From assembly GCA_958450325.1 (NCBI GenBank), contig OY288262.1:7917142-7981141 (forward strand): a stretch of 64,000 nucleotides of DNA, in the 5' to 3' direction. Position 1 is the stretch's first letter; each line of letters begins with the position of its first letter. This document shows, in pieces, positions 22,019 through 33,572 of this stretch. The stretch comes from Agrostemma githago (Eukaryota; Streptophyta; Magnoliopsida; Caryophyllales; Caryophyllaceae). The translations under genes were made by a program, and so were the position numbers. The notes beneath the pieces were generated by a model. It did not search any database and was not told the DNA's origin. It worked only from the letters and a program-made list of their open reading frames with translations.

Positions 22019-24197
22019 GGTAGACACCCAAATTTGGACCTGGTGGCTGCAGAGGCGCCCAACAAACACCCGATAACGATAGGACTGCAACGCGACGTGG
22101 GTTCGCGATGTTTTAGGTAGTTTTTCTATAGAACGGATCAAATAAATTACTCGGGCAAATTAAACTAATATGATGGCAGCCTTAGTCGTGTCAGTACGGT
22201 CGCATATACACTAATTAGAGTCAATTCTGACACCGGGACCCCGAGTCGGTCCTGAAACTCGAACCGAGTCAACACCGTGCCAAGCGAACCTCGGGATGAA
22301 CACCCGAGGCCCACTAAATCCACGATGCTAGGTCAAGCCGCGGGAATCCTTAAGCCCTAAGCTTAGTATCATACATCCTCTCTCGGTTTTGGAAAGTATC
22401 AAAATCGTATCTTCAAAACTCCAATCGCCCCGCCTCACGCACATGAAACTCCTCACGCCTGAACCCAGGCGCCTGAGTCTTGGTACGCCGCAGCTCAGGC
22501 ACCCATATGGGTGACGATGGCCGAAAACACCTATAAATACCCCCCATCACGCCCTCATTTCAACACACAACACATTCTCATCTTCTCTTCTCCCTCTAAA
22601 TTCTCGCTAAGGGCTCGCACTCCGACACCCGAGGCAAACAATCCACTCGATCGTAGTTCCGATAAAAATAGCAATATCGACGCTACTCCTCACCTTCGAG
22701 CACTCCACTCGATACCGAGGTGCCTGCGATCGACTAGCTCAAGTCTAGTAGCGAAGATCTGCCGGAATAGCCGCAGAAAGGGTCAAACGGTAACGAGCTC
22801 TGCCGTAATAGCCGCAGGAAGGATCAAACGGTAACGGAGCTCTGCCAGAGTAACTGGTCAAGCTAGGAGGATCCGCCTTTTGAAGTCGTGTCGTCACTAG
22901 GTTGCCATCTAAACAAAACTTTTCATATTTGTACTTTCTATTATTATGCACTACGATAATATTATACATGGACACTAGGTCCATACACACTTACTAAAAT
23001 ACGTAACGTCCCAACTTCAACCGCAAACACTAAAACACACTAAATAGATAGACCCGAGTAATCCCGAGATCTGTTCTCAAAACTATCTATGCATCGAGTC
23101 CCGTTTAGTGTATACTCCGAGGGTGCAACTCCTCACTATGTGATTTACTTACATTCGCATTTACAGTTTTTCGTATGATTTATTGCTTTTATGACCTTAT
23201 AATCGCATGCTAAATCACCTAACACGGAATTCAAAACATAAACAAGCTAAAACTGAACAAAGCGATGGTCGGGTTCCGTATTAGTCCCGGTGCTCACCAT
23301 ACACGGTTCGACGCATTCCTATTAATACCGAGTCGACGCATCTTAAGCAGAATACCAGGTAAGGTATACCACGAGAACGACTAATATCCGTATTATCACA
23401 TTAAATTTGACTTGCTAATACATATAATATTTAGTACTCTCTACTCTCTCACGTGCATCTTTTCGTGGCCTGCTTGTCACGTGAAATCGCATGCAAAGAA
23501 TGTAAAAACAACTACTTTGACCACAAAATTTACTTGTCCTTAAATAACCGACGTAGCAAAGGTATAGGGTTAAAACAACGGATGTTACAGTACTTCCGCC
23601 ACACAGAACTAGGATATCAGCCCACCGATTGATTAGTAGAGGCCGCTATAGTGCGGGCGGGATTAGGTGTTGACATCTGTCGGATGTTTGCTTCCCAATA
23701 CGTACCCTCGCCCCTTACTCAGAATCGACGGTTTCCGGATGTCCGAAACCATTGGCAATGAGAGTCATTCCAGGCATGGAGGTGTTAAGGGTACTAGTCT
23801 TTATCTTTAGGTCCCGTGCCACTCAACTTTGAGCCGGCAAGGAATCAAAGTTGACTTGAACGGCTTCCGAGTCCCAATAATTGACTCGGTGGCGACTCCA
23901 TATATCAGCGACAACTTCAGTTCACTAACAAGGTTGCCTTACCAAAGAAAACGACCTTTAAACATTTACAACCACGACTCGATCGATTCCAAACGGAAAC
24001 ACGGGTGCCTCCACCCGTCTAGTACAAGTCCGGATCGTCATCCGAATCGAGGTCCGACACTTCGCCCTGTACGCAAGATCGGACCAGCCCCCGGCAAAGA
24101 GAGGGCCGCGTGGGTGGCCGCCGCCACGCGTTGAAAACCGGGTCGGTCCCGCGCGGGCGCGCGCGGGGCGCCGGGCGGTGCGGACGGGACGCCCACA
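22019..24197 (+). repeat. 5' LTR of element C
   Basis: 2179 bp, homologous to the B LTR. Palindromes CAGGCGCCTG at 22466-22475 and CACCCATATGGGTG at 22500-22513 precede TATAAATA at 22532-22539. The second palindrome is not present in B at the same place. Confidence 0.85.
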
Positions 24198-24200
24198 GTT

Positions 24201-24218
24201 TGGCGACTCCGCTGGGGA
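24201..24218 (+). other. Primer-binding site of C
   Basis: TGGCGACTCCGCTGGGGA, identical to the PBS of B and likewise three bases after the LTR. Confidence 0.8.
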
Positions 24219-25823
24219 TTTGGAAACAAGTTTCCAACGGTGGTGTAACTTGAACGAGGTCGGTGAAGCTCATTTCTTAGTTCCTAGTTGTGGTCACTAT
24301 AGGTTTTCGCTCTAAAAAGCTCACCCTAACCGAAATCAGGACCAACCGACCTCTTCGCGGTAAGATCTCTAGGGACACGCGGAGAGATCCTCGATTGACG
24401 CTCCGGCTGCTTAACGCGTACCCCGCGGGAATGATAAGCGGATAGTTCCGAACGGACGGTATGACACTCGTCTCCCCAGACCATTGTCATTGCCTAAGTG
24501 AAGACTATTCGTGGGCGGTAGCCTACCCTAACCTACCCGTGTCTGCATCCTGCATGAGTGTATGCATTCCTAGTTATGTATGTGTAGCGTGTTTGAACAA
24601 TCCAACCCAAATAAAACACTAAAAATCCGGATTCAACCACGCCAACATATTCAACCGCACCCAATTTCGTTTTCGAAAAATCTCATCTTTTCAAAACAAC
24701 CTCTTAAAACGCCGATACTCCGGTCAAGTCACGATTTCTAAAAAGGGAAAAACGTTTTCAAATACCATCGTCATGGCAAATTTTACACTCGACATTTTTA
24801 AAAAAAATGTGTATTTTTTTCTAACGACATCACGTGGTCAAAGTCAAATAACAAGTACCGTTAATACTACCGAGACTCCCAACTAATGGGATTAAGGTCC
24901 ACCAAACGGTTACATTTTATTTTCAAAAAAAAAAATTTTTTTTACACACACCGTTAACACAACCGAAACTTCAATTAATGAAGTCGAGAAACCCAAAACG
25001 GTCACATCCACGAAATGCTTTTTCACAATACGTCCTTCTCACCGTCGAATGCTAGTTAGTGCAACCGATGAACGTGGACCACCCGTTTTAAAAAGCTTTT
25101 TCTGAAAGACGCCATCTGTCACCTAAGTTCTTTAATAAGAATTTAGTTACACCCTTAGAACACCGTCATTATACCTTTCACACCGCGAATATCGAACTAG
25201 CTGATTAATGGTAGTCTCGATAAAAGCACCGCGTATTCATTTTCGAAACTGGTTCCCCCTAAGAACCGCGTTCCTTACAAAAAAAAAGAAAAACGTTTTC
25301 CACCCTTGCTATCACCGGATTCCCGACGCACCCACATAGCAACACATTTTTACGTCACAAACGATGTCACCACACCATCGTCACCCTAATCTTTCCTTTC
25401 AAAAAAAATTCCTCCACGAATATCGGTTGTTTTCAAAAAAAAAAAAAAACTTTGACCTTGAGCCGGGATCGCGATCAACTCCTTACGTCGTACAACCGTG
25501 TGATTAACTGTCCGTGTTAGTTGCTAGGATCACCTCTACTCGAGGTCTTATATTTTGGGTCGTCTCATATTGAGAAGTCCTCTTTAAGCCTCACCCCCGA
25601 GGTTTGTGTCAAATCATCTCGTTACAGAGATCTAAAAATTCATTAGGCGTTTCGCCGAATACACTAATAGTCTAAAACACCTGAGTCCCTAGGCCGATGA
25701 CTGCACGCACATGCGAGTCAAGGGTCTCATTTCTACGTCGCCCAGTTACAAGCATTCCTTGAGTCTTTAGATTATCGGGTGGATTCAACCTTACACTCTT
25801 ATTTTGCCCCACTAGACCCAAGA
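24219..25823 (+). other. Untranslated leader of C
   Basis: 1.6 kb homologous to the leader of B, with no credible open frame. It shares the block CTCTTCGCGGTAAGATCT near 24350 with 13937 in B. Confidence 0.6.
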
Positions 25824-26403
25824 ATGGCGCCAAGTAGCAACGAAAGTAGCACCGACCAGCTCAACGCCCTGATGAACATAGTCCATGGGGTACTGGGGAT
25901 AGTGTCATCAATCTCCTCCTCCATCGACAATGTTAGACGTCGCCTCGAGACTTTGGAAGGCTCTGAGAAGAAACCCCGGGAGGTACCGATAGGCCGAGAG
26001 CTGGTACTTAGTGGGGATCCATATGTCGAATACGCCAGACTCGCGCGCCCTGTCGAACTTACAGGCCCTCGTCGTCCCTTTAGACAATTCACCGAGCTTG
26101 GTGAATCCTACGCTGAGGCCCTCCGAAAATTGCAGGAGGCCTGGCTATTATGGCCAGTGGGACCCACCCCTGACCCACCTATAGAGAGAAGAGGAGCGGT
26201 TGGAATCCCAACGCTTATTGCCTATACCATCAGGGCCGGGGGCATGAGACCCGAGTGTGCACCGAACTCAAGCATGAAGTGCAGGACCTGATCGATAAGG
26301 GGGTCTACGTTCCCATAGGGTGTCTTCGGAGAAGGGCTGACTCCAGGTATCAAGAGAGCGACCCGCATGAACACCGAGAGCCCCATCAACGAAGGTTCCT
26401 CTA
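25824..26403 (+). pseudogene. Mini-Gag of element C, frameshifted
   Basis: Starts MAPSSNESSTDQLNALMNIV in the same frame as the open stretch from 25779. It has an N-terminal heptad-like helix (IVSSISSSIDNVRRRLETLE), then FTELGESYAEALRKLQEAW. A frame change near 26190 precedes the knuckle CLYHQGRGHETRVC and ELKHEVQDLIDKGVYV. Layout and length match the mini-Gag of B, with no capsid domain. The two proteins are only loosely similar in the N-terminal half, which suggests the short form is old. Confidence 0.7.
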
Positions 26404-26455
26404 GGGACACGTGCAACCGGTCTAGTCAGAGTCTAGTTCATCTTAGGGCCTAGAC

Positions 26456-26456
<1 letters not shown>

Positions 26457-26547
<91 letters not shown>
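26457..26547 (+). repeat. (AAT)n microsatellite
   Basis: About 30 uninterrupted AAT units after the mini-Gag of C. The same position in B has only a few AAT units (16079-16089), so this is a local expansion. Confidence 0.95.
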
Positions 26548-26548
<1 letters not shown>

Positions 26549-26859
26549 TCTTTATCGAGTCTAGGGAGGTGCGAGGGACATGTCCTCCACCTTTCCCAAA
26601 CAAAATCACGGGCACTTAGCCCGTCTACATTATCAATAAAACAAACATTATCCCTCGACAATCGCTTGACTTTTTATTTAAAACTCGCCCTTGTGCCAAT
26701 TGTCGATAACAACTGACTAAAACGCAAGGGCTACAACAAACGGCCCACTTAGCTTCACCCTAAAAGAAGGAGTCGGAAACAACGACCCTAGGATCGACCC
26801 CTGACCAAACAACAGTAAACTTACAACGAACAAACCTCCATCAAACCAAACTTCCCTGA

Positions 26860-27262
26860 CATAGTCAAATAGGTCTAAAAGCAGCCATATCCTTAGGAGT
26901 CAAAAACCTTAGAGTACACGGAGATTCATCGCTAGTTGTCAACCAAGCCACGGGCAACTGGAAAGTATATAGCGAAAGCCTAACCCCATACCAAACCCAA
27001 GTGGAATCGATGTCCCGGGAATTCACTGAAATTGATTTCATACACATACCCTGCGAAAAAAACCAATTCGCCGACGCGTTATCCAAACTAGCCTTACTAA
27101 TAAACATGCCCGATCTCCTTTTCTCTATGCGTATTCACGTAGAGAGAAGTGAACAACCGGCCTACATCAATAGCCTCGAAACCGACGATACCCCCGAAGA
27201 ACCTTGGTACAAAGCAATCCTAGACTTTAAAACCCACGGGTCCTATCCACAAAAGAACAAAA
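26860..27262 (+). pseudogene. RNase H fragment of C
   Basis: Reads GLKAAISLGVKNLRVHGDSS, LVVNQATGNWKVYSESLTPY, REFTEIDFIHIPCEKNQFAD and ALSKLALLINMP. These are the C-terminal two thirds of gypsy RNase H, with the catalytic Asp residues in GDS and FADA. The N-terminal catalytic Asp is absent, as in B. The frame is open to 27262 but ends at segment I, so integrase is lost. Confidence 0.8.
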
Positions 27263-29102
27263 TGTAACAGCCCTAAAATTCCGCGACCAAAATAAGAGAA
27301 TAAAATGGAAAATTCAAAGCTCTTACTCCGCACTTAGCTCACAAGGCCAAATGCAAGGCAAAAGAATACTATAAAAATTAAAATAAATATAAATCCGGTA
27401 AATAATTAAATGAAAACGTTGCAGCGGAAGACTTAAGTCCCACAAAATCCAAAACGGTTTAAAACAACTTCAACCCAAAATTCAACATAAATATAAATAG
27501 TTTGGAGGTAAATGTTAAATAATAAAATCCTTCCTCGCTCAGCATCCCGAACCAAATGCACCCATGCAGCATATTAAGTATACCTATCAACTGTACCCAA
27601 AATACAAATAGGTACAGGTTCCAGCGGGGGAACGACCCAAAGCAAAAGGACGTCAGCAAAGCTGAGTAAAAGTATAATTTAATGAAAACGTACACAATAA
27701 TTATAATTTGTAGTAAACTGAAATCAGAGTTAAATGTCACCATCTCAAAACCAAACCATAATACTTTAAAAACATCATAGTCGAAATCAAAACCAACCAA
27801 AATATATTTTTCACCACCTGTGTGCCAAGGTCCTACCCTTGCACGGTCTAGAGGTACCACCTGTGCTTAGTTCGACTTATATAGTGCGCATCTCTCGCAT
27901 TTGGACAGTCAGTAGGATGATGCTGCCAAAGGAGAAAGTTTAACTACCTAGCAAGTGAGGACCGGTTACCCCACTCAAATATAACTCGGGCCAAGAGTTC
28001 AGTTTCGGGACGGAGTCCCAGGAACGTCGTAAACGCACCTTAAACCAACTAGACCAACAGAGCTCCCAGAGTCTGTTACAATCTCCAAAAATTTTATCAA
28101 AACAATACCAATGTGTGACTCATGTCACAAGTTCAATAATCAAAATATTACGAGTATCATAAAAATTCACCATTGACAAAATAGTTTATAAAACCACTTT
28201 AAAAATGTAATTTGAACCGAACATGCTCTTTACTTAAATGTGAAAAGGGTAAAACGTCCTTACCTCTCAAGACGGTCAATCCAAGCTACGATAATCCAAA
28301 AATTCTTTCTCCTTGAACCCACAAGCTACACAATATAATTTTCCGATTACCATGTCGTAGTTTGAAAAAATAAGTAAATAACCATATCAACTACCATATT
28401 CTCGGTTCTCACTTTACTGTCAATCTTTATCATCTTTGTTCTACTTCATTGACCCCAACATCTTATCAATAAGACAAATCCAATGAACATAAAGAGTCCA
28501 CTATTACCGAGCTCTATCTTGTGGATAGTTTAACAAAAAGTCAAAAACTAGACCAAGGTTAATTTAATTAAGTGATATAGACCAAAGTTCCAACTAACCA
28601 CAATTCAACCCACTTGCGGTAGATCAATTAGGCCAAATTAATATAAGAACCCATACATAATAGTTATCATCATACATAATGCCACCATCCTAATCCATCA
28701 CGATAGCTAGTACAATGCTCGAACACCCGATGAATTAGAAAACAAAAAACGAAAGGATCGAAACTCAAAGTATTCAGGCGTACTTCATATTTGATCCACC
28801 AATTTATAAACGAAAGACAATGGTTAAGAAAACTTATAAATTAGATGATGTAAAACAGAAAGAGTAAAAAAAAACAAGTGGCGACAGGAGGTTGTTGTCG
28901 ACAATCAAGTGCTTGTCGGGCTCGAAAACAGTGCGAGGAGGGACTGTGCTCTGTGCGGCAGATAGAGAGAAAGGATGACGAAGGGTTTAAAGGGTGTGGT
29001 GGGGTGATTGAAAGGAACGTGGCGGATTAAACAAAAGGACTTAGGATTTCCATTTTTTTTAAAATATTATTTGTGTTCGACTCAAAGTCCAACCCGAAAT
29101 CA
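27263..29102 (-). repeat. LTR-like segment I, unassigned gypsy family
   Basis: The left edge is TGTAACAGCCCTAAAATTCC, which read on the minus strand is an LTR 3' end of the type GGGCTGTTACA. The right edge, read on the minus strand, starts TGATTTCGGGTTGG. This fits a solo LTR of about 1840 bp in minus orientation, but I find no flanking duplication: left flank ACAAA, right flank ATCAA. No coding sequence is present; the short minus-strand frame at 27459-27860 is not similar to anything I know. Confidence 0.45.
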
Positions 29103-29269
29103 ATCAAGTAACCAAGGTGCAACCATATGGATCAATAGAGATATCTAGCCCGGAAACCGGGAAATTCATGGTTAACGGGCAACGTTTGAAGATTTATCAT
29201 CCCGGTCACGTTCGTGAGACCTTTGCTACCGTGAAGTTTGGTGAGCTCCCATTGGGGAGCGTTGTTTAA
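29103..29269 (+). pseudogene. C-terminus of A1 integrase
   Basis: From about 29108 the frame reads VTKVQPYGSIEISSPETGKF, MVNGQRLKIYHPGHVR and ends GELPLGSVV with TAA at 29267-29269. This is the tail of the Athila integrase, usually following the GPF/Y module. The rest of integrase, RNase H and most of RT are missing from A1. Confidence 0.8.
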
Positions 29270-30149
29270 TCCCCTCTCAAAATTGAAGTAAGTTTGGTGG
29301 TATCCTCAACAACCACCTTGTATATATGTATCATATTTCTTTGAGTTTATTAGTTTTGTTAGCTTGAGAAGAATGGTGAACTTGGATTTCACCATGAAGC
29401 ATTTATTTGGATGAAGATCAAGCTTTTGGAGAAGTTATGGAGCTTAATTCGAAGACCACAAGCATGTTTGTGGGAGATATTGATTATGTAATGTGAGTCG
29501 AGTCGCTATTTGAATCTTTAGGTGATTATTGAAGAGCCATGAAATGGCAAGGCGGAAAAACAAAGAAAAGAAGACCGTCGGGCGAAACTTCGCCTGGTGA
29601 GACTTGACCGGGCGAAACTTCGCCCTACGAAAAATTGCCAAATTTGCCAGGATAAACGAAGTCACCGTCGGGCGAAATTTTGCCCGATGGGAATCTCACC
29701 GGGTGAAATTTCACCTGGTGGAAAAAGTTGGCAGAATCAATTTTCACGACGAAAACCCGTCGGATGAAATTTCACCCGATGGTGCTTGACCGGGTGAAAT
29801 TCCACCCGACGTCATGGTCCGGATCACCTATACCCTATTTACTCACTACACTATCAATTCCCTCCTTCACATTTACCCCACATAACTTTCCCTCCAAAAA
29901 TTTTACACCAAATTTTTACCAATCACTTTAAAACTTTTCATTTCCCTCCTCAACTACCCTTATTTATATCACCTTTTACCTCACTCTTCATTTCACCTTT
30001 TCACCCATCATAAAAACACCGTCTTCCATACCCCAACCACATTCAAACCTCCATTCATAATTTTATCTCCATCTTGGGTGATTATATTTGGGTTGTTGAA
30101 GAAGGTGAAGCAAAGTTTTTGGGTTTATTCTTGCAAGGTTATTATTATT
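29270..30149 (+). promoter_or_regulatory. A1 spacer with palindrome cluster ahead of the envelope-position ORF
   Basis: The spacer between the integrase stop and the next ORF contains, from 29577 to 29815, a cluster of the same palindromes found in the A1 LTR: GGCGAA-AC-TTCGCC (29581-29594), GGGCGAA-AC-TTCGCCC (29610-29625), GGTGAAATTTCACC (29702-29715) and imperfect copies to 29812. A weak TATA-like TTTATAT lies at 29963-29969, about 180 bases before the ORF. The arrangement imitates the LTR promoter and suggests an internal promoter. This is inference; no transcript evidence is available here. Confidence 0.45.
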
Positions 30150-31175
30150 ATGGAGACAAGAGCTAAACGAGCCGCTCGAAAGCAAGGTATGGCTTCGACT
30201 TCTAAACCTTCTAAATGTTCTACATCTTCTAAGTCTTCTAAGCCTAAATATTTACCTTGTTCTAATACACCTTTAGCTCGAACCTTCTCTAAAATAACCT
30301 TTCAGAGTACTAGGTGGCCTTGTCTATTCACAATGGAAAATTTAGGAATAGAGGACGATATTAAAGAGTTATCGTCAAGGACCGGAACTAGCGGACGCCT
30401 TAGTCTCGCGGCTTGCACATATAAAGACCTTACTTGCGAGTTCTTAGGAACCTTTACTATCGATAACCTGACCACACCAAGAGAGTTTAAATTTTGATTA
30501 TTCGGTAAAACCCACTGTTTGACTACTTCCGAGTTTGATTTAGCTTTAGGCTTACCCTCATCGGACCCCGAACTTAGTGAACCTCCGAGTGACTTACAAG
30601 CTAGTGCGTCTAGAAGAGACCTTTGGAGGTGCATAGCGCGTGGTCAACGAGATTTCGAGCCTGATTCAGACTTCACCTCCAAAATCCGTAACCCCGCAAT
30701 TCGTTACTTCTCCGAGATATTCTCCCACTACTTGTTACCCTCGACCGATAATATTATTAATCTTGATGTGTGCGTCTTGCAATTGATTTCTGACTCCTTG
30801 CTTGGTAACCCTAACCCCTTAGACCTACCATTTGTCATAGCATTGCATTTTCAACAAATTATTGTTGCCCAACGCCCCTATGTAGACTGTGGAGGTCTTG
30901 TGACCTTAATTGCGACCAACTTGGGTTATGCGACCAACCACCTCATCCCACTAGACAATCATGTCTGGCTTGACGAGGCCTATCTTCCGACTTGGATCTT
31001 CAATGTCCCCGATCATCGCCTCGTCTCCATTAGCCACGACCGTGCTTTAATTGTCTCCAACACACACCGAACCAATATTTATAATTGCCACAATTGGGAC
31101 CTACCTGTAGGTCCCGGTGAATTCCGACTGAACGAAACTAAGTCGGGAATGGAAGTTTGGGAGTATGCACACTAG
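30150..31175 (+). pseudogene. Athila envelope-position ORF (ATHILA ORF1-like)
   Basis: Begins METRAKRAARKQGMASTS with a basic, Ser/Lys-rich N-terminus, then TRWPCLFTMENLGIEDDIKE, CTYKDLTCEFLGTFTIDN. After a TGA at 30495 it continues in the same frame with LTTSEFDLALGLPSSDPELS and on to WEYAH at 31175. The position after integrase and the pattern of a cytosolic, plant-specific domain with CEFL...F and EFDLALGLP agree with the ATHILA ORF-1 family. That ORF sits where retroviral env would be but has no proven envelope role. No clear signal peptide or transmembrane helix is visible. One nonsense codon breaks it. Confidence 0.6.
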
Positions 31176-33572
31176 ACGTTACTCGAAGGTCGTATGATCT
31201 ATGACCGTTGTGAGTTAGAGCCCACCGGGGGCATACAACCCTATCCCGGGTCTCCGACGGCTTCTTGCGCGTCGAACAATTACCCAATTTAAACCCTCTC
31301 CTGGAGTCGGTAGGTAGTGGTGTGTGTGTGTGTGTGTGTGTTGTGTATGTGTGTGGGTTGTGTTGGCGAGTCTTTAATCATCTATAATTGCATGTCCTTG
31401 GATTAATTTTGTTCCTTGTTCCTTGCTTCATCATTATTATAATCATTGTAATTGTTTTACCTCTAACCAAAATTGCAAGTTGTCCCATTGTCCCACTATC
31501 CGATTTTTGCGGCCGAAGCGGCCTTGGTATTGCTCCCGATTTTTAGGCGACGTGATTACGCCATTGACCTTTTGAAAAATTCAAATTTTAATCAAATTTT
31601 CTCAAAATTTTCTTAATCCGGGCTAGGTGATGTGACTACACCTACGCCCAATTTTTCACCCTTTTTTAATTTCTTTTCTTTTATTTCATTTTCATTTTTC
31701 TTAGCCACTTGGCTAGGGTCTGGGTGATGTGATTGCACCTAGGTCCGCCACTATTTTATCGCTTTCGTTATTTTATTATCTTTTTCTTTTCTCAAAAATT
31801 TCGAAAAAATCCAAAAACATTTGAGAAATCATAAAACAACCAAGGAGTTTTTATTTATTTATTTATTTATTTATTTTTCGTCTCTTTCGATCTTCCCCTA
31901 CTTGTTCATTGAGGACAATGTACAGTTTTAGTGTGGGGGAGGAGTCTACTATCTTTTATTTTTCAAAAATCTTTTCAAAAACCATAAAAATTGAAAAATC
32001 CAAAAATCAAAAACATTTTTGTTACATTTTTCTGTTCTTCTTCTTTTCTTTTCTCGTTTCTCGTTATGTTTTCGTGTCCTGTGTACGGTCTTGTTCTCTA
32101 CTCTTACAAGTAACCACCACCTTAATAGCACGATTTGAAGAGATTATGAAAGCACTCGCTAGGTAACTTCCTTCCTTCTTTCTTCTTTACTTTTGTAGAT
32201 GAGTTAGGTTGTTGCTATTGGAGGCTCTCGAAGTTGAGCAATTTGGGTTTTGTGGTTGATTGTGTGCTTGAATGTTGATGGAATATGAAGTACATGACCT
32301 TGTGTTTTCTTTTATGTGCTTTTTCCTTTTCGTGCGTTTCTTTTGCTTTTGTATAGTGTATCTAGGATTAAAACTTTTCCAAAACCCGATTACAAACCTT
32401 TTACAAAATTTTACATTCCATTGTAGATAACCCATTGTAGATTTTGGACCTTAATCTAGTAGAATGACTCTAAGGCAATGAATTTGTTGATCCTTTAGCT
32501 TGAGTCTACCTTTTCTACTAGAGGTTTACTTCAGGGTTTGCACTTGACCACCTTGACCACCCACGGAGGAGTTAGGCCTTGGTTCCCGCATCTCGTTTTA
32601 TAGGTGACCTTGCTCGAATGACCATTGCATCTTTAGTCCAAATTCCTTCCGCCTCTTAGTGGGTTATCCGGGAATGGCGCGCGTTCTCGATTACCTATTT
32701 TTCCTCCACCTATACATCACCACAATAAGTTTACACAAAAATAACCTCCAAGTTTGGTTTTGAACCACATCAAAAAGCCAAAAAGGGCTAGCCAAAGCAA
32801 GAGAAAAGGGCACAAAAATATGAAAAACAAAATAAGAGAAAAGGAGCTTCAAATGAAAATCGTATCATCAAAAACATCTCCCTAAAAAAAAAGGCCCTTT
32901 GATTTACTTTTCACCGTGAAGTGCCAACTAGAGGACCGAGTCCCGAGGTAGGAAGATAGAGGTGATTAGTCGATCCACCTCAATAATTGCAAACACTCCC
33001 CCTTTTTTTGGGCTAATTTAGGAAATTGGAGTTTTTGAACGACCCTCTTGGCTTAGCCAAAGAGAGCGGGATTGCACCTACCTATAGTGTCGAACGAATC
33101 CATGGTTCACTTATTCCACTCCGTTTAACACCCCGTAGTACCTCTTTAGAAGATTAGGAGGACCTAGCTAAGTTATCAACATCGTTATTGCTTAATTGTC
33201 ATAGTATTAGGCTTTGGTCCTTGTTTACATGGGTGATTTATCTTGGAAATTTATTGTTGTTTTGCGTAAGTATTCGGTGTCTTCCCCGCCGTCTCGATGA
33301 GGGATTCGGTGTTTTATTTTTGCTTTGGATGCGTCTATTCCTTCGTGTTATGTGTTTTTGTGTGTTTAGTCGCATCCACCATTTTCAGCAAGCCCCAACT
33401 TGCCTTGCATGGGAGTACTCTACCTCATGGGTATTCCAATGTGAGTTAAAGGGACGGAGGGGGCCCGTTAATTGCCCCGTATTGGCTTAGCATAGTCTAG
33501 CTAGTAGTAGTAGTTTGTAATTTCTCTTTGGGTCTTTGCTCGAGGACGAGCAACGGTTTAGTGTGGGAGAAT
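31176..33572 (+). other. 3' non-coding region of A1 with polypurine tract
   Basis: 2.4 kb without a coding frame. It includes a GT microsatellite (31320-31344) and a TTTA run (31849-31878). GTTTAGTGTGGGAGAAT at 33556-33572 is the polypurine tract directly before the 3' LTR. A very similar block, preceded by GAGGACAATG in place of GAGGACGAGC, lies at 31909-31942 (TTTTAGTGTGGGGGAGGAG) and looks like a second tract. Confidence 0.65.

Larger units (their letters stand above)
22019..27262 (+). mobile_element. Tat/Ogre-like element C, second copy of the B family, truncated
   Basis: 5' LTR 22019-24197, PBS 24201-24218, leader, mini-Gag 25824-26403, then a partial RNase H to 27262, where it is cut by segment I. 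As in B, the capsid, protease and reverse transcriptase are missing and Gag is followed within about 450 bp by RNase H. It interrupts the RT of A1. The first base of the LTR is G in place of T. No right half or target duplication remains. Confidence 0.8.
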
